This document shows positions 31,955-38,781 of a stretch of 44,653 bases of DNA, one piece after another. The DNA comes from a virus. The stretch spans positions 1 to 44,653 of IMG/VR virus record IMGVR_UViG_3300044713_000274; one strand, 5' to 3'. A program made the translations under genes and the position numbers. Numbering within the stretch: the stretch's first letter is position 1; each line of letters opens with the position of its first letter. A model generated the notes under the pieces. It searched no databases and had not been told where the DNA came from. It saw only the letters and a list, made by a program, of their open reading frames with translations.

Positions 31955-32830
31955 ATGGAACCGACCCTAAAACGCATCGACGTGATGACAGACGAAGAAC
32001 TAAAAATAGCGACCGACAATTGTTTTGAATATGCAACCGAGCTTACTCCCGTTAGACGCCTCTCGATCCTGCTTGAAGCGGGGTTCTACACCAATGAGCT
32101 GCACAGGCGGGTAGAAGAACAAGCACAGGAAAAACGCGACGGCATTGAGACTGACAGATGGCGTATAGACCTGAAGAATGAAAAAATCATCATCTGGATG
32201 ATTGCCATAGAAATCGGTCTCTCATTGCTCGCTATCGTCCTCACGATATCCAGCGATAGGCATCAATCGCAAGACGTAGAGCGACAATTGACAGAGTCCC
32301 GTGCGATGGTAACCAACCTCCGGAACCTAGAAAACAGTTCAGGTGCGACCGCCGATCGGTTGGTCGAAGCGAAAAATGCTCTTAAAACGTTGAATGATAA
32401 GCTTCAGGCCGAAATCGACTTGTACTACGAGCCGTCCGTCACGCTCGAAGCCTTCCAGCAATATGGGTTCAATCACATCAGGATACTGAACAACGGAAGA
32501 ACGCGCATTGTGGTTTTCGGGGTGAAGGAAAGCAGAAACCCTCGAAGGGATAGGCCATGTAAGTTTGAGGAACCGCTGGCCGTTCCAAGTGCAGGTTCGA
32601 ATGTTCTTACGAATATAGGGACGGTCCAATCCGTCATAATCGGCGGCGGAATAGGTAAAGCAAGCATCTATTTCGAAACCGCGAACGGAGAGAAATACGA
32701 GCACCAATTCGTCGTGGAACGGGTGCCAATCGTTGCCGGCAAGGCCGTCTTTATAGCGCACCAAAACACGATACCGATTGCGTGGACCCCGGAACTAAAA
32801 GGGGCGTTAGCCGGAAAGTGTACGGAGTAA
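31955..32830 (+). CDS. Membrane protein with coiled coil (cargo gene)
   Basis: 291 residues. Soluble helical N terminus (LTPVRRLSILLEAGFYTNEL), one membrane helix at about 76-98 (IIIWMIAIEIGLSLLAIVLTI), a coiled coil (about 105-150) and a beta-rich C-terminal domain (about 170-280). No family recognised. It has a well-placed promoter and ribosome site of its own. Its stop overlaps the 3' end of the minus-strand fragment at 32807 by 24 bp. Likely a prophage-expressed moron; exclusion of other phages is a guess. Confidence 0.75.
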   Translation: MEPTLKRIDVMTDEELKIATDNCFEYATELTPVRRLSILLEAGFYTNELHRRVEEQAQEKRDGIETDRWRIDLKNEKIIIWMIAIEIGLSLLAIVLTISSDRHQSQDVERQLTESRAMVTNLRNLENSSGATADRLVEAKNALKTLNDKLQAEIDLYYEPSVTLEAFQQYGFNHIRILNNGRTRIVVFGVKESRNPRRDRPCKFEEPLAVPSAGSNVLTNIGTVQSVIIGGGIGKASIYFETANGEKYEHQFVVERVPIVAGKAVFIAHQNTIPIAWTPELKGALAGKCTE

Positions 32831-32950
32831 ATCGCTGATCTTCTTCAAATCCCCCGCCTCGCAGATCACTTCGATCTTCACCTTGAGGTGGTGGAGCTTC
32901 TGTAATTCTTCGGGCGCAAATTTCTCTGGTTTAGTAGTATCGTACTCACC
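32807..32950 (-). pseudogene. 3' fragment of a duplicated small phage gene
   Basis: The reading frame ending in KIEVICEAGDLKKISDLLRTLSG matches the C-terminal half of the intact gene at 33428-33610 (RIEIIGDFADLKKVAELLRTL). In this copy the N-terminal half (MIERYTIKF... in the other) is missing and no start codon remains before the cargo-gene leader; translating upstream gives unrelated Cys/Arg-rich sequence. It looks like a paralogue truncated by arrival of the 33023 cargo gene. An undetected short start cannot be ruled out. Confidence 0.55.
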
Positions 32951-33022
32951 GAGGTATCGGCAGTGGGCGCGGCGGAAAGAGCACCGAGAGCACAGAAAGA
33001 GGCAAACGCCGAAATAACGGTA

Positions 33023-33433
33023 ATGCAAGGAGCGTGGTACAAGAGACTGCTCGCGGTCGGTGCGGGAGTGATAGGTGCGCTCGGTGCATTTGAAACACTC
33101 TCGAATCTCCCGGAAACGATAGGGAAGGACAAAACATTTTTTAGCAAATTGTACGACCTGCTCTTTGTCTTGTGTTTCAAAATCCTTATTTTATCAATAA
33201 TATTTTTTGTGATTTTCTGGGGACTCCTCATTTTTGGTGTCCTTATTGGAGCCAGTGTTGAGCTATTGACTTGGAGACGTGTGCGGATTTTTACTGAACA
33301 GCGAAGCTGGCTATTCGACGTTTTGATTTGGGTAACGATCATCTCAACGGCCGGCTTTGCATTGGATATTGGTCCATTCCAATGGATCACCGACCATATA
33401 TACCCCCTTGAAGTACTTATTAGAGGCTCATAG
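33023..33433 (+). CDS. Multi-pass membrane protein (cargo gene)
   Basis: 136 residues from MQGAWYKRL; an in-frame ATG at 32963 would add 20 residues. Three or four hydrophobic segments: AVGAGVIGALGAF, LLFVLCFKILILSIIFFVIF, WGLLIFGVLIGASVEL and FDVLIWVTIISTAGFAL. The gene is AT-rich compared with its neighbours, a sign of separate origin. Its stop overlaps the last 6 bp of the convergent gene at 33428. No family recognised. Confidence 0.65.
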   Translation: MQGAWYKRLLAVGAGVIGALGAFETLSNLPETIGKDKTFFSKLYDLLFVLCFKILILSIIFFVIFWGLLIFGVLIGASVELLTWRRVRIFTEQRSWLFDVLIWVTIISTAGFALDIGPFQWITDHIYPLEVLIRGS

Positions 33434-33610
33434 CGTCCTTAAGAGCTCTGCCACTTTCTTCAGATCGGCAAAATCACCAATGATCTCAATACGCGCTTTC
33501 ATCTTCGTGAGTCTTGAACTGTCAGGCGTTTCCCCTGATTCATGTAGAGCTTTCTCAAGCTCCTTCTGACTAAAGGCCGGGCCAAATTTTATGGTGTAGC
33601 GTTCGATCAT
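33428..33610 (-). CDS. Small phage hypothetical protein (intact paralogue)
   Basis: 60 residues from MIERYTIKFG. The first half is helical (FSQKELEKALHESGE), the second a beta-alpha unit (KMKARIEIIGDFADLKKVAELL). The ATG overlaps the upstream stop in an ATGA junction, showing coupling. The same C-terminal unit occurs truncated at 32807 and resembles the end of the 40431 protein (LGDIQKVAKFMEEM), suggesting a small family. Function unknown. Confidence 0.65.
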   Translation of the reverse strand: MIERYTIKFGPAFSQKELEKALHESGETPDSSRLTKMKARIEIIGDFADLKKVAELLRTL

Positions 33611-33807
33611 GCGGTTACTGGTTCGTTTTCGACGAGGTGATGCAGCTTCCAGAGAACTTGCTCGGAGAGATGTCTTGAGGCTGTCGGGCCGCCGCGGCTC
33701 CATACAATCGTCCATCCACCGCCGCCCTTCTTGCCAGCGATGACGCCTCGGCGTCCGGTGCGGTTATCCTCCCAGACTTGTCCTTTCCGGATCGCGACTT
33801 TTTTCAT
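33607..33807 (-). CDS. Small phage hypothetical protein
   Basis: 66 residues, basic, beginning MKKVAIRKGQVWEDN. The KGQVWEDN...RRGVI pattern resembles small phage and plasmid proteins of an SH3-like kind, but I cannot name the family. Part of a coupled chain: its start overlaps the upstream stop (ATGA), and its stop overlaps the next start. Confidence 0.65.
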   Translation of the reverse strand: MKKVAIRKGQVWEDNRTGRRGVIAGKKGGGGWTIVWSRGGPTASRHLSEQVLWKLHHLVENEPVTA

Positions 33808-34007
33808 TTTTTGATTTCTAAATCCGGATACGCAATCTCCGCCCAGAATCCCCAGCCTTTATCGGTAGCTGATGTTGAGGTGCTCGGGTTGAGCGTCCAC
33901 GTCCAGAGAAAAACGCGGCCGTTTGAGTACAGTACTCCGGAGAGGCGGCCATCTTTGTCCGTCATGACTTGGATTATTTTAGGGGCGGGCGATTTTTTAT
34001 CAGGCAT
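33804..34007 (-). CDS. Small phage hypothetical protein
   Basis: 67 residues from MPDKKSPAPK, beta-rich (IIQVMTDKDGRLSGVLYSNG and VFLWTWTL). The ATG is chosen because it overlaps the upstream stop in an 8-bp ATGCCTGA junction identical in form to the one at 6052-6059. No family recognised. Confidence 0.65.
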   Translation of the reverse strand: MPDKKSPAPKIIQVMTDKDGRLSGVLYSNGRVFLWTWTLNPSTSTSATDKGWGFWAEIAYPDLEIKK

Positions 34008-34248
34008 TGTCGTGGATGCTTTGAACAACGATGTCGAATATTTCGCCGTCTTTTCCTTCTTGAAAAAATCCTCGCACGGAGAGATTTAAATGCGGCGCGC
34101 TCGTCGAGGACCAATCGAGTTCGCCCGAAACAATTTCAACATCTGCTGGAAAACCTTTTAGGACTCGAAAATTGAGCCGGTTTCCCTCCGTAAACATTTC
34201 CGCCAAGAGACTTGTTGAGAGCTTCACAATTCTCGTTGTTCGTTCCAT
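34000..34248 (-). CDS. Small phage hypothetical protein
   Basis: 82 residues, mixed alpha/beta (LNFRVLKGFPADVEIVSGEL, LNLSVRGFFQEGKDGEIFDI). No family recognised. Lies 2 bp after the coiled-coil gene 34251 and overlaps the next gene, so it is in the same transcript, driven by the promoter at 34869-34906. Confidence 0.6.
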   Translation of the reverse strand: MERTTRIVKLSTSLLAEMFTEGNRLNFRVLKGFPADVEIVSGELDWSSTSAPHLNLSVRGFFQEGKDGEIFDIVVQSIHDNA

Positions 34249-34250
34249 TG

Positions 34251-34832
34251 CTAGAGATTTCGAATTTTGTTTGCTACGATGCGGGCGTTCTCGGCGTTCG
34301 CGCGGAATACTTTTGCGGTCTGCTCGCCGCCTTCGGCTTTGTCTTCCTCCTCTTTCGCGGCGGCGCGGCGTGATGTAGATTCAGTTTTCGCGGCGGCGCG
34401 TTTCTCGGCCGACATTTTCTCGGCGTCGCGGCGCTCTTTGTCGGATTCGTATTGCTCTTGGCCGGTCATTTCGGAACGCTTGACGTGCTTTGCCGGTTTC
34501 TGGCAGGTCGGACAAAACGGGGGCGACAGCTCAATGCCGGAAAATGCTTTCGAATAAAGGGGCTCGGGAGATTCATGCCCGTTCTCGCAGAGCCAAAATC
34601 CCGCTTCTTCCTTCGCGGAGTATTCTTTGATCCGCGCATCGAGCTCGTCGGCTTCTTTATTCAACTTACTCTCGACTTCATCCGCTTCGGCGCAGAGCTT
34701 CGCGACCGTCTGTCTTCTTTCTGCCGCGAGATTTTCCGCGAGCCGGGCGTTAATTTCCGTACGGGCGGCCTCGTGTTCTAACTGAAAAACGTAACTGTGC
34801 TTTGCCCAGAGGCGGGCGAAAAATTTAGTCAT
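34251..34832 (-). CDS. Coiled-coil protein with a zinc-ribbon-like knuckle
   Basis: 193 residues. An N-terminal coiled coil (about 15-75, HEAARTEINARLAENLAAER, LNKEADELDARIKEY) is followed by CENGHES and, 23 residues on, FCPTCQKP, giving four potential zinc ligands. The C-terminal part is highly charged (KERRDAEKMSAEKRAAAK). No family recognised. First gene after a good minus-strand promoter. Confidence 0.65.
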   Translation of the reverse strand: MTKFFARLWAKHSYVFQLEHEAARTEINARLAENLAAERRQTVAKLCAEADEVESKLNKEADELDARIKEYSAKEEAGFWLCENGHESPEPLYSKAFSGIELSPPFCPTCQKPAKHVKRSEMTGQEQYESDKERRDAEKMSAEKRAAAKTESTSRRAAAKEEEDKAEGGEQTAKVFRANAENARIVANKIRNL

Positions 34833-34868
34833 TGTTTGGGCGATTATTTTCGACTCGGGGTTTCCTTA

Positions 34869-34906
34869 ATATTACCTCGCCGCCATAACCCGTCAACTGT
34901 GGATAA
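34869..34906 (-). promoter_or_regulatory. Minus-strand phage promoter A with adjoining DnaA-type box
   Basis: On the minus strand: TTGACG (34891-34896), a 16-bp spacer GGTTATGGCGGCGAGG (34875-34890) and TAATAT (34869-34874). Immediately upstream is TTATCCACA (34898-34906), the DnaA box consensus. The spacer is nearly identical to that of promoter B (40864-40891). Drives 34832 leftwards towards the terminase genes. Confidence 0.65.
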
Positions 34907-34931
34907 GGCAGAGGCGAACAAATAGCGAATA

Positions 34932-34940
34932 TGCTACAAT
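34932..34940 (+). promoter_or_regulatory. Extended -10 of the 34949 gene
   Basis: TGC-TACAAT (34932-34940) is a good extended -10. The first usable ATG follows 8 bases after it, so the transcript would be leaderless or nearly so. No convincing -35. Confidence 0.5.
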
Positions 34941-34948
34941 GCCGCGTC

Positions 34949-35152
34949 ATGCCGTCCGACGAGCAAATGACACCCGAGCAGTTACGGGATTTCAAACAGA
35001 GGGTTGCCATGCTGAGCGCCTATACCCTTGAAGCGCATTACCGGGAGCATTTGGAGCGATGTAGACTGCGGCCGGGCTTCATACCCTCGCCCCGGATGAT
35101 TCAGGAATTTGTCAGCATGTGGAAACAGCTGTGGATGTGGAAGAAGAAGTAG
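34949..35152 (+). CDS. Small soluble protein (cargo gene)
   Basis: 67 residues from MPSDEQMTPEQLRDFKQRVA, helical and basic, ending MWKQLWMWKKK. No family recognised. An earlier in-frame ATG at 34931 would overlap the -10 box and is rejected. The 3' end overlaps the convergent minus-strand gene 35112 by 41 bp, making this a clear antisense pair. Confidence 0.55.
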   Translation: MPSDEQMTPEQLRDFKQRVAMLSAYTLEAHYREHLERCRLRPGFIPSPRMIQEFVSMWKQLWMWKKK

Positions 35153-35336
35153 GCCGCTCAGCGCACCCGCAATGCCGCCCATTCTGTTTCCTGGCTCTGA
35201 AGATCGGGCTCGGCTTGATATAAAAAACGCACCCGTTCGGCGCGAAATGGACGTACCAGAGATGTCCGCAGGCGGGGCAGATGCCTTGTTCTTCGGCGGC
35301 GGAATCGTTGGGCTTCTGTTTGTTCGGGCGGGTCAT
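35112..35336 (-). CDS. Small Cys-rich protein, zinc-ribbon-like
   Basis: 74 residues from MTRPNKQKPN. GICPACGHLWYVHF, then GC and HCGC later give several zinc ligands; the Ser/Thr-rich tail is low complexity. The start overlaps the upstream stop as TGATG, so it is coupled to the NinG-like gene. Last 41 bp are antisense to the cargo gene at 34949. Confidence 0.6.
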   Translation of the reverse strand: MTRPNKQKPNDSAAEEQGICPACGHLWYVHFAPNGCVFYIKPSPIFRARKQNGRHCGCAERPTSSSTSTAVSTC

Positions 35337-35767
35337 CAGGGATGTAATTCGGCGTAGAGCTGAAGATAGGGGAGCCATCCTAGTCTCGCCGCGTGGGTAA
35401 GAGCTTCAAGCTCGATGACCTGCCATTGCTTTATTTCGCGGGCGCGTCGCTCCATGAGATCCGCCGTGCCCGTCCCCCAGAGTTCATCCAGTTTCTTTGC
35501 CATCTCATAACTTCGGCCACCCTCAAACCTATTGCAATTTTTACTTTGAAGGCCGAGGTTCCTTAGATCGAAGCGGGTGCTCATGCATTCTCGCCGGCGA
35601 AAATGCCCGCAGTCAGCCCCTTTCCACGGCCCAGTCCAAGTGCAGGTAAAACATCCCATCGGTTCGTAGTGTTCTCGAACAAGGTTGGAAACGGCGCGGT
35701 CTAATTTATCAACCGCTTTTGCGAAGGGAGTGATTGCTTTCCGCCGCAGGCCAAAGATTCGTGGCAT
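35336..35767 (-). CDS. ninG: NinG/Rap-like recombination endonuclease
   Basis: 143 residues. The CFTCTWTGPWKGADCGHFRR region, then CMSTRFDLRNLGLQSKNCN and RFEGGRSYEMAKKL, matches the phage lambda NinG (Rap) pattern: a zinc-bound HNH/His-Me-like core with C-x2-C, D-C-G-H-F, T-R-F-D-x-R-N and a later C-N. It resolves branched DNA (recombination intermediates) in lambda. Shorter than lambda NinG (about 200) but with the key residues. A divergent cargo gene lies 75 bp upstream. Confidence 0.8.
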   Translation of the reverse strand: MPRIFGLRRKAITPFAKAVDKLDRAVSNLVREHYEPMGCFTCTWTGPWKGADCGHFRRRECMSTRFDLRNLGLQSKNCNRFEGGRSYEMAKKLDELWGTGTADLMERRAREIKQWQVIELEALTHAARLGWLPYLQLYAELHP

Positions 35768-35777
35768 TTCCTTTGTG

Positions 35778-35807
35778 TTGGTGGGGGACTTACCTTAATC
35801 GTACAAT
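35778..35807 (+). promoter_or_regulatory. Plus-strand promoter of the 35843 cargo gene
   Basis: TTGGTG (35778-35783), 18-bp spacer and TACAAT (35802-35807); AATGGAGG precedes the ATG. The opposite strand carries a TTGACC that may serve the NinG-like gene. Confidence 0.5.
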
Positions 35808-35842
35808 GCCCGGCCATACGGTCAAATGGAGGTCAAGCCATC

Positions 35843-36571
35843 ATGAGCACCCGTGTCGCGGTTTGGAAAAAGGGTCTGCCGAAGCGTTTCACGCTTAGAG
35901 GCTTCATTCGTCGCCATAACAGCGTCCTCACAATCACCGGCGCAATCATCGTGTTTCTAACGTTCACGGTGAAAGAGGAACTACGCGACAAGGCGCGGGA
36001 ATGGAGTGAATCGTCCAGGCAAGGACTAGCAACTTATTTCTTGGAACAGCAGCTCGCACCCTTAACTGCCGAGCTTAACGGGATTCGTTTGCAGACCGGT
36101 ATTAGCGCGAGGCGATCGCTGGGAGTGAAGTCGGCGGACATCGCTCAATCCAGCTATACGGACCGGATCAATATTGATGCTGGACTATTGGAAGGCTTGG
36201 TCATGCGGGGCGCGGCCATGCTTTTCAGTATGAAGGAGCTGCCTGACAAGGAACGGCGACCGGACGCGATCGCGGCGGGGAATCTTGTGGATACTGCGGA
36301 CGACGAAATAAAGAAACTTACAAATATTCATGGTAGTCCGGGAGAAGACCCTGCTGAACTGAAAGCGATAGAAGCAAAAACAAACGAGCTAGAAAAAGAC
36401 GCGGAAGAGTTAGGCCATAAGGTTGTTTCGGAAGTGCAAGAACAAGGAACGGTGTTTGATGAGGCCTATGAATCGTTGGATTTCCTTAGCTACGTTCTGT
36501 ATGCCGTGGGATGGGGACTCGCGTTGGTCGGCAAGCTATACGGCGGTGGCGAAATTGCAGGAGCAGAATGA
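35843..36571 (+). CDS. Two-pass membrane protein (cargo gene)
   Basis: 242 residues. Basic N terminus, membrane helix 1 at about 28-46 (SVLTITGAIIVFLTFTV), a long helical soluble part, and a C-terminal helix (FLSYVLYAVGWGLALVG). GGAGG lies 9 bases before the ATG. No family recognised. Antisense to the phage early block, ending 14 bp before the convergent 36586 gene. Confidence 0.7.
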   Translation: MSTRVAVWKKGLPKRFTLRGFIRRHNSVLTITGAIIVFLTFTVKEELRDKAREWSESSRQGLATYFLEQQLAPLTAELNGIRLQTGISARRSLGVKSADIAQSSYTDRINIDAGLLEGLVMRGAAMLFSMKELPDKERRPDAIAAGNLVDTADDEIKKLTNIHGSPGEDPAELKAIEAKTNELEKDAEELGHKVVSEVQEQGTVFDEAYESLDFLSYVLYAVGWGLALVGKLYGGGEIAGAE

Positions 36572-36585
36572 ACGAAGCCAAGCGT

Positions 36586-36708
36586 TCAACATTCGCAATA
36601 CGTCTTCGCTTTCCCGAACGTGTAGGTCTTTAATTCCGCACCGCACGTTTCGCATCGCGGCGGTAGTATCAGCCACGAGAGGACGCCGAGGATGATGAGG
36701 TAGATCAT
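36586..36708 (-). CDS. 40-residue membrane protein with CxxC
   Basis: MIYLIILGVLSWLILPPRC, then ETCGAELKTYTF and a terminal YCEC: one membrane helix and a short cytoplasmic zinc-ribbon-like Cys quartet. Starts 2 bp after the upstream winged-helix gene stop. Coding is supported by position, hydrophobicity and regular Cys spacing. Function unknown. Confidence 0.5.
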   Translation of the reverse strand: MIYLIILGVLSWLILPPRCETCGAELKTYTFGKAKTYCEC

Positions 36709-36710
36709 CT

Positions 36711-36998
36711 CTAGAAAAGTGCTTGGTTTGTTTTTACTTCTGGCTTCGGGGGGAACGCGGGCGGGAGGACGGGCACGACCACTGGCCGCATTTGATACCA
36801 ATACAACGAAGGTCTTTCGGGATCGTGGCGGCCGTCAATCTTCACACCGAACTGTTTTTGAACGTCCCAGACGCGCGCACCGATCCTGGCAACGCCTAAA
36901 TGCTCGGAGCCGTACACGACGCGCATGATCTCGTCCGTACGGTGTGGCCGACAATCCTTCAAGAGTTCGTAGAGACGTTGTGTTTGGGTGGGTCCCAT
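36711..36998 (-). CDS. Winged-helix DNA-binding protein
   Basis: 95 residues. RLYELLKDCRPHRTDEIMRVVYG, then HLGVARIGARVWDVQKQFGV and DPERPSLYWYQM follow the winged-helix pattern (three helices and a wing) seen in small phage regulators. The C terminus is proline-rich (VVVPVLPPAFPPKPE). It may regulate phage transcription; the operator is unknown. One of the few regulator candidates in the window. Confidence 0.7.
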   Translation of the reverse strand: MGPTQTQRLYELLKDCRPHRTDEIMRVVYGSEHLGVARIGARVWDVQKQFGVKIDGRHDPERPSLYWYQMRPVVVPVLPPAFPPKPEVKTNQALF

Positions 36999-37088
36999 GA
37001 GTTTGATAATGAGATTTTGCTAAGTCCTGTGATTTCAACGGGTTGAGAAAAAAGATAATTCGGGGTCCCTAGTAGAGGTGAAACACGT

Positions 37089-37208
37089 ATGTTTCTACTA
37101 GGAGTAATCGTTCATTGGTTGTTGGTGGCGTTCCATATTTGCGAGGTCGGGGAGTTCTTTTATAACCTTTACCGTCTCATCGAATACTTGAAACGCCGTA
37201 AGAAATAG
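37089..37208 (+). CDS. 39-residue membrane protein (possible cargo gene)
   Basis: MFLLGVIVHWLLVAFHICEV then EFFYNLYRLIEYLKRRKK: one hydrophobic helix and an amphipathic basic tail. GAGGTG lies 8 bases before the ATG. It fills the gap between two minus-strand genes on the opposite strand. Too short for certainty. Confidence 0.4.
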   Translation: MFLLGVIVHWLLVAFHICEVGEFFYNLYRLIEYLKRRKK

Positions 37209-37240
37209 GGATGGGGGCGGTGCGAGCCGCCCTTTGCTTT

Positions 37241-37558
37241 TCAGTTCAGAAGTTCGTAGAGGAAATTGATCGTATCTTCCGATTGCTTTTCGAGGTCATC
37301 CGCGCGGGTATCCCACTGGCTCAAAACGTTCATTATTCTGGCTTCCCAAACGTTGAGGCGATCGCCAGAAAGGTATCCGTAAAGCAATAATCTCTTTGTT
37401 TCATTCGGGACTGCTCGTAACACATCGGCAAGACGACACGGCGCATGATCCATATAACCGCTTCCTTCGGGTCGCCCACTATCCCAATCCCAACCCTCCG
37501 CGCGATGAGGGTTCGCGGCGATGCACTTTTCGCGGATGAATTGTAGTTTTTCGTTCAT
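37241..37558 (-). CDS. Phage hypothetical protein, paralogue of 39604
   Basis: 105 residues: MNEKLQFIREKCIAANP, RLADVLRAV, a central Tyr/Leu segment and ADDLEKQSEDTINFLYELL. The same start and end occur in the 39604 protein. This is a small phage family I recognise as uncharacterised. The ATG overlaps the upstream stop (ATGA). Function unknown, early region. Confidence 0.7.
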   Translation of the reverse strand: MNEKLQFIREKCIAANPHRAEGWDWDSGRPEGSGYMDHAPCRLADVLRAVPNETKRLLLYGYLSGDRLNVWEARIMNVLSQWDTRADDLEKQSEDTINFLYELLN

Positions 37559-37764
37559 GGGAAAAAATGATGGTAGGTATTGATGAGGTCTGCGATTTCG
37601 ATGATGACTAATTTGAGGATTAATGCTCCCCCGACTACGTAGACGAGGACACGTATTTCGAATTTTGGATCACGACTGGACGGCTGGTTCACGATCCCCC
37701 CTGCTAGTTCCACCGGTCCCCCCGGACCGATAGTGAGATGGGCAATTCGAAGGCCAAATGTCAT
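37555..37764 (-). CDS. Small C-terminally anchored membrane protein
   Basis: 69 residues. A polar start and a C-terminal membrane helix (FEIRVLVYVVGGALILKLVIIEI). The stop overlaps the start of the 37241 gene. No family recognised. Confidence 0.55.
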   Translation of the reverse strand: MTFGLRIAHLTIGPGGPVELAGGIVNQPSSRDPKFEIRVLVYVVGGALILKLVIIEIADLINTYHHFFP

Positions 37765-37895
37765 TTTTGCCTGCGGCGTAAAGTCTTTGGAAAGAGCAGG
37801 ATGGAGAAGAGTGGTTTGCTTTGTCTTTTGCTAAGAGTTACCGGAAGCTGGTGGTGATACAAACGTTCACACTACGGATGCGTGCTTTCCTCTAG

Positions 37896-38291
37896 CTATT
37901 CGGTCGTTTCTCTCTCCTCCCGCGCGATCTTCGTGACTTCTTCATCGGGGAGTTCCTTAGAGGTTGGGGGGGGGGGGCGTTGGGCCGGCGCGTTTTTGCA
38001 GGTCTTAGCGAAGTGGCCCTCCTCACCGCAATTTTTGCAAACTATAACGCGGGGCTTTCTTGACTTTGCCGAGGCGGGTTTTGGTCCGCGCTTTTTTCCT
38101 GGCTTCGGCCCGGTCTTCTCATCGGAGAAGCGCGGCCGGGTCTTGTGACCGTCGTCATCAACGGGATTTTGGATCTCTGAGCTGGTGATGACGCGGATGC
38201 CCCTCAAAACTTCGAGCACGTCGATCTGATTGCTTGACGTGTCGAAGATCATGAGATCCTGCGTTTTTGGGTTGTAGTAGTAATTCTTCAT
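37896..38291 (-). CDS. CCHC zinc-knuckle protein with AT-hook-like segment and a poly-C tract
   Basis: 131 residues. The N terminus (MKNYYYNPKTQDLMIFDTSS) is a small domain; a basic linker (KPGKKRGPKPASAK, about 63-76) resembles an AT-hook. Then C85-x2-C88-x4-H93-x4-C98 (CKNCGEEGHFAKTC) is a canonical retroviral-type zinc knuckle. A 12-C run (37966-37977) encodes prolines 106-109, followed by an acidic tail. Probably binds single-stranded nucleic acid. It lies just downstream of an SSB-like gene and behind a 9-bp GC-only hairpin (38302-38324). Slippage in the C run would alter only the last about 22 residues. Confidence 0.75.
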   Translation of the reverse strand: MKNYYYNPKTQDLMIFDTSSNQIDVLEVLRGIRVITSSEIQNPVDDDGHKTRPRFSDEKTGPKPGKKRGPKPASAKSRKPRVIVCKNCGEEGHFAKTCKNAPAQRPPPPTSKELPDEEVTKIAREERETTE

Positions 38292-38301
38292 GCGGGTCTT
38301 T

Positions 38302-38324
38302 GCGGCCCGGCGATTCCGGGCCGC
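38302..38324 (-). promoter_or_regulatory. GC-only 9-bp hairpin in the leader of the zinc-knuckle gene
   Basis: GCGGCCCGG (38302-38310), 5-nt loop, CCGGGCCGC (38316-38324), ending 10 bases before the ATG. No T-run follows. Such a stable stem next to the start would hinder ribosome binding. Confidence 0.6.
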
Positions 38325-38334
38325 CGCTAATTTC

Positions 38335-38769
38335 TTAGAAGGGGATGTCTTCGAGGGATTCTTCCGGCGCGGACTTCTCCGCGCTCTTCTTCACGATCAC
38401 GGCGTAGCCGTTCTCGTCCTCGATCCGCTTATATCCCTCGGGGATGAGGAATAAGGGAAACTTCTTGCCGGGCAATTTATCAATCTCCACGGCGAGGACG
38501 TGGCCCTGCCACTCGGCCGAACTCCGGCCGAACGCGTCCACCAATGCGTTGACGGTCGCCCGATTGAGCGAAACCTTCAACGCTTCCGGATAGCCGGAAA
38601 ACTGCACGCGACACACGTCCTGCATCTGCACCGTGCCGTCCTCATTCTTGAAGGTGCTCGGCTCCGGGTTCGTCTCGCTCACGATCTTCGCTTTGCTGAC
38701 GCGCTTCTCGTAGAGCTCGGCCTTGTCGGCCCACTTTCCCGCGATGAACTCTTTTTTGTCGTAATCCAT
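38335..38769 (-). CDS. SSB-like single-strand DNA-binding protein
   Basis: 144 residues with an OB-fold-like beta pattern (AKIVSETNPEPSTFKNEDG, CRVQFSGYPEALKVSLN, WQGHVLAVEIDKLPG) and the acidic C-terminal tip EESLEDIPF, which matches the DDIPF tip of bacterial SSB proteins that recruits partners. It lies between a PD-(D/E)XK exonuclease and the zinc-knuckle protein, the arrangement of a phage recombination set. The fold is inferred; the tip is seen. Confidence 0.7.
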   Translation of the reverse strand: MDYDKKEFIAGKWADKAELYEKRVSKAKIVSETNPEPSTFKNEDGTVQMQDVCRVQFSGYPEALKVSLNRATVNALVDAFGRSSAEWQGHVLAVEIDKLPGKKFPLFLIPEGYKRIEDENGYAVIVKKSAEKSAPEESLEDIPF

Positions 38770-38781
38770 TTTTGTTTTTGA

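Noticed and set aside
34898-34906. DnaA box as sign of a replication origin
   Set aside because: Only one perfect box is seen, with a weaker partner near 40910; no cluster or AT-rich unwinding region, so it is reported only as part of a promoter.
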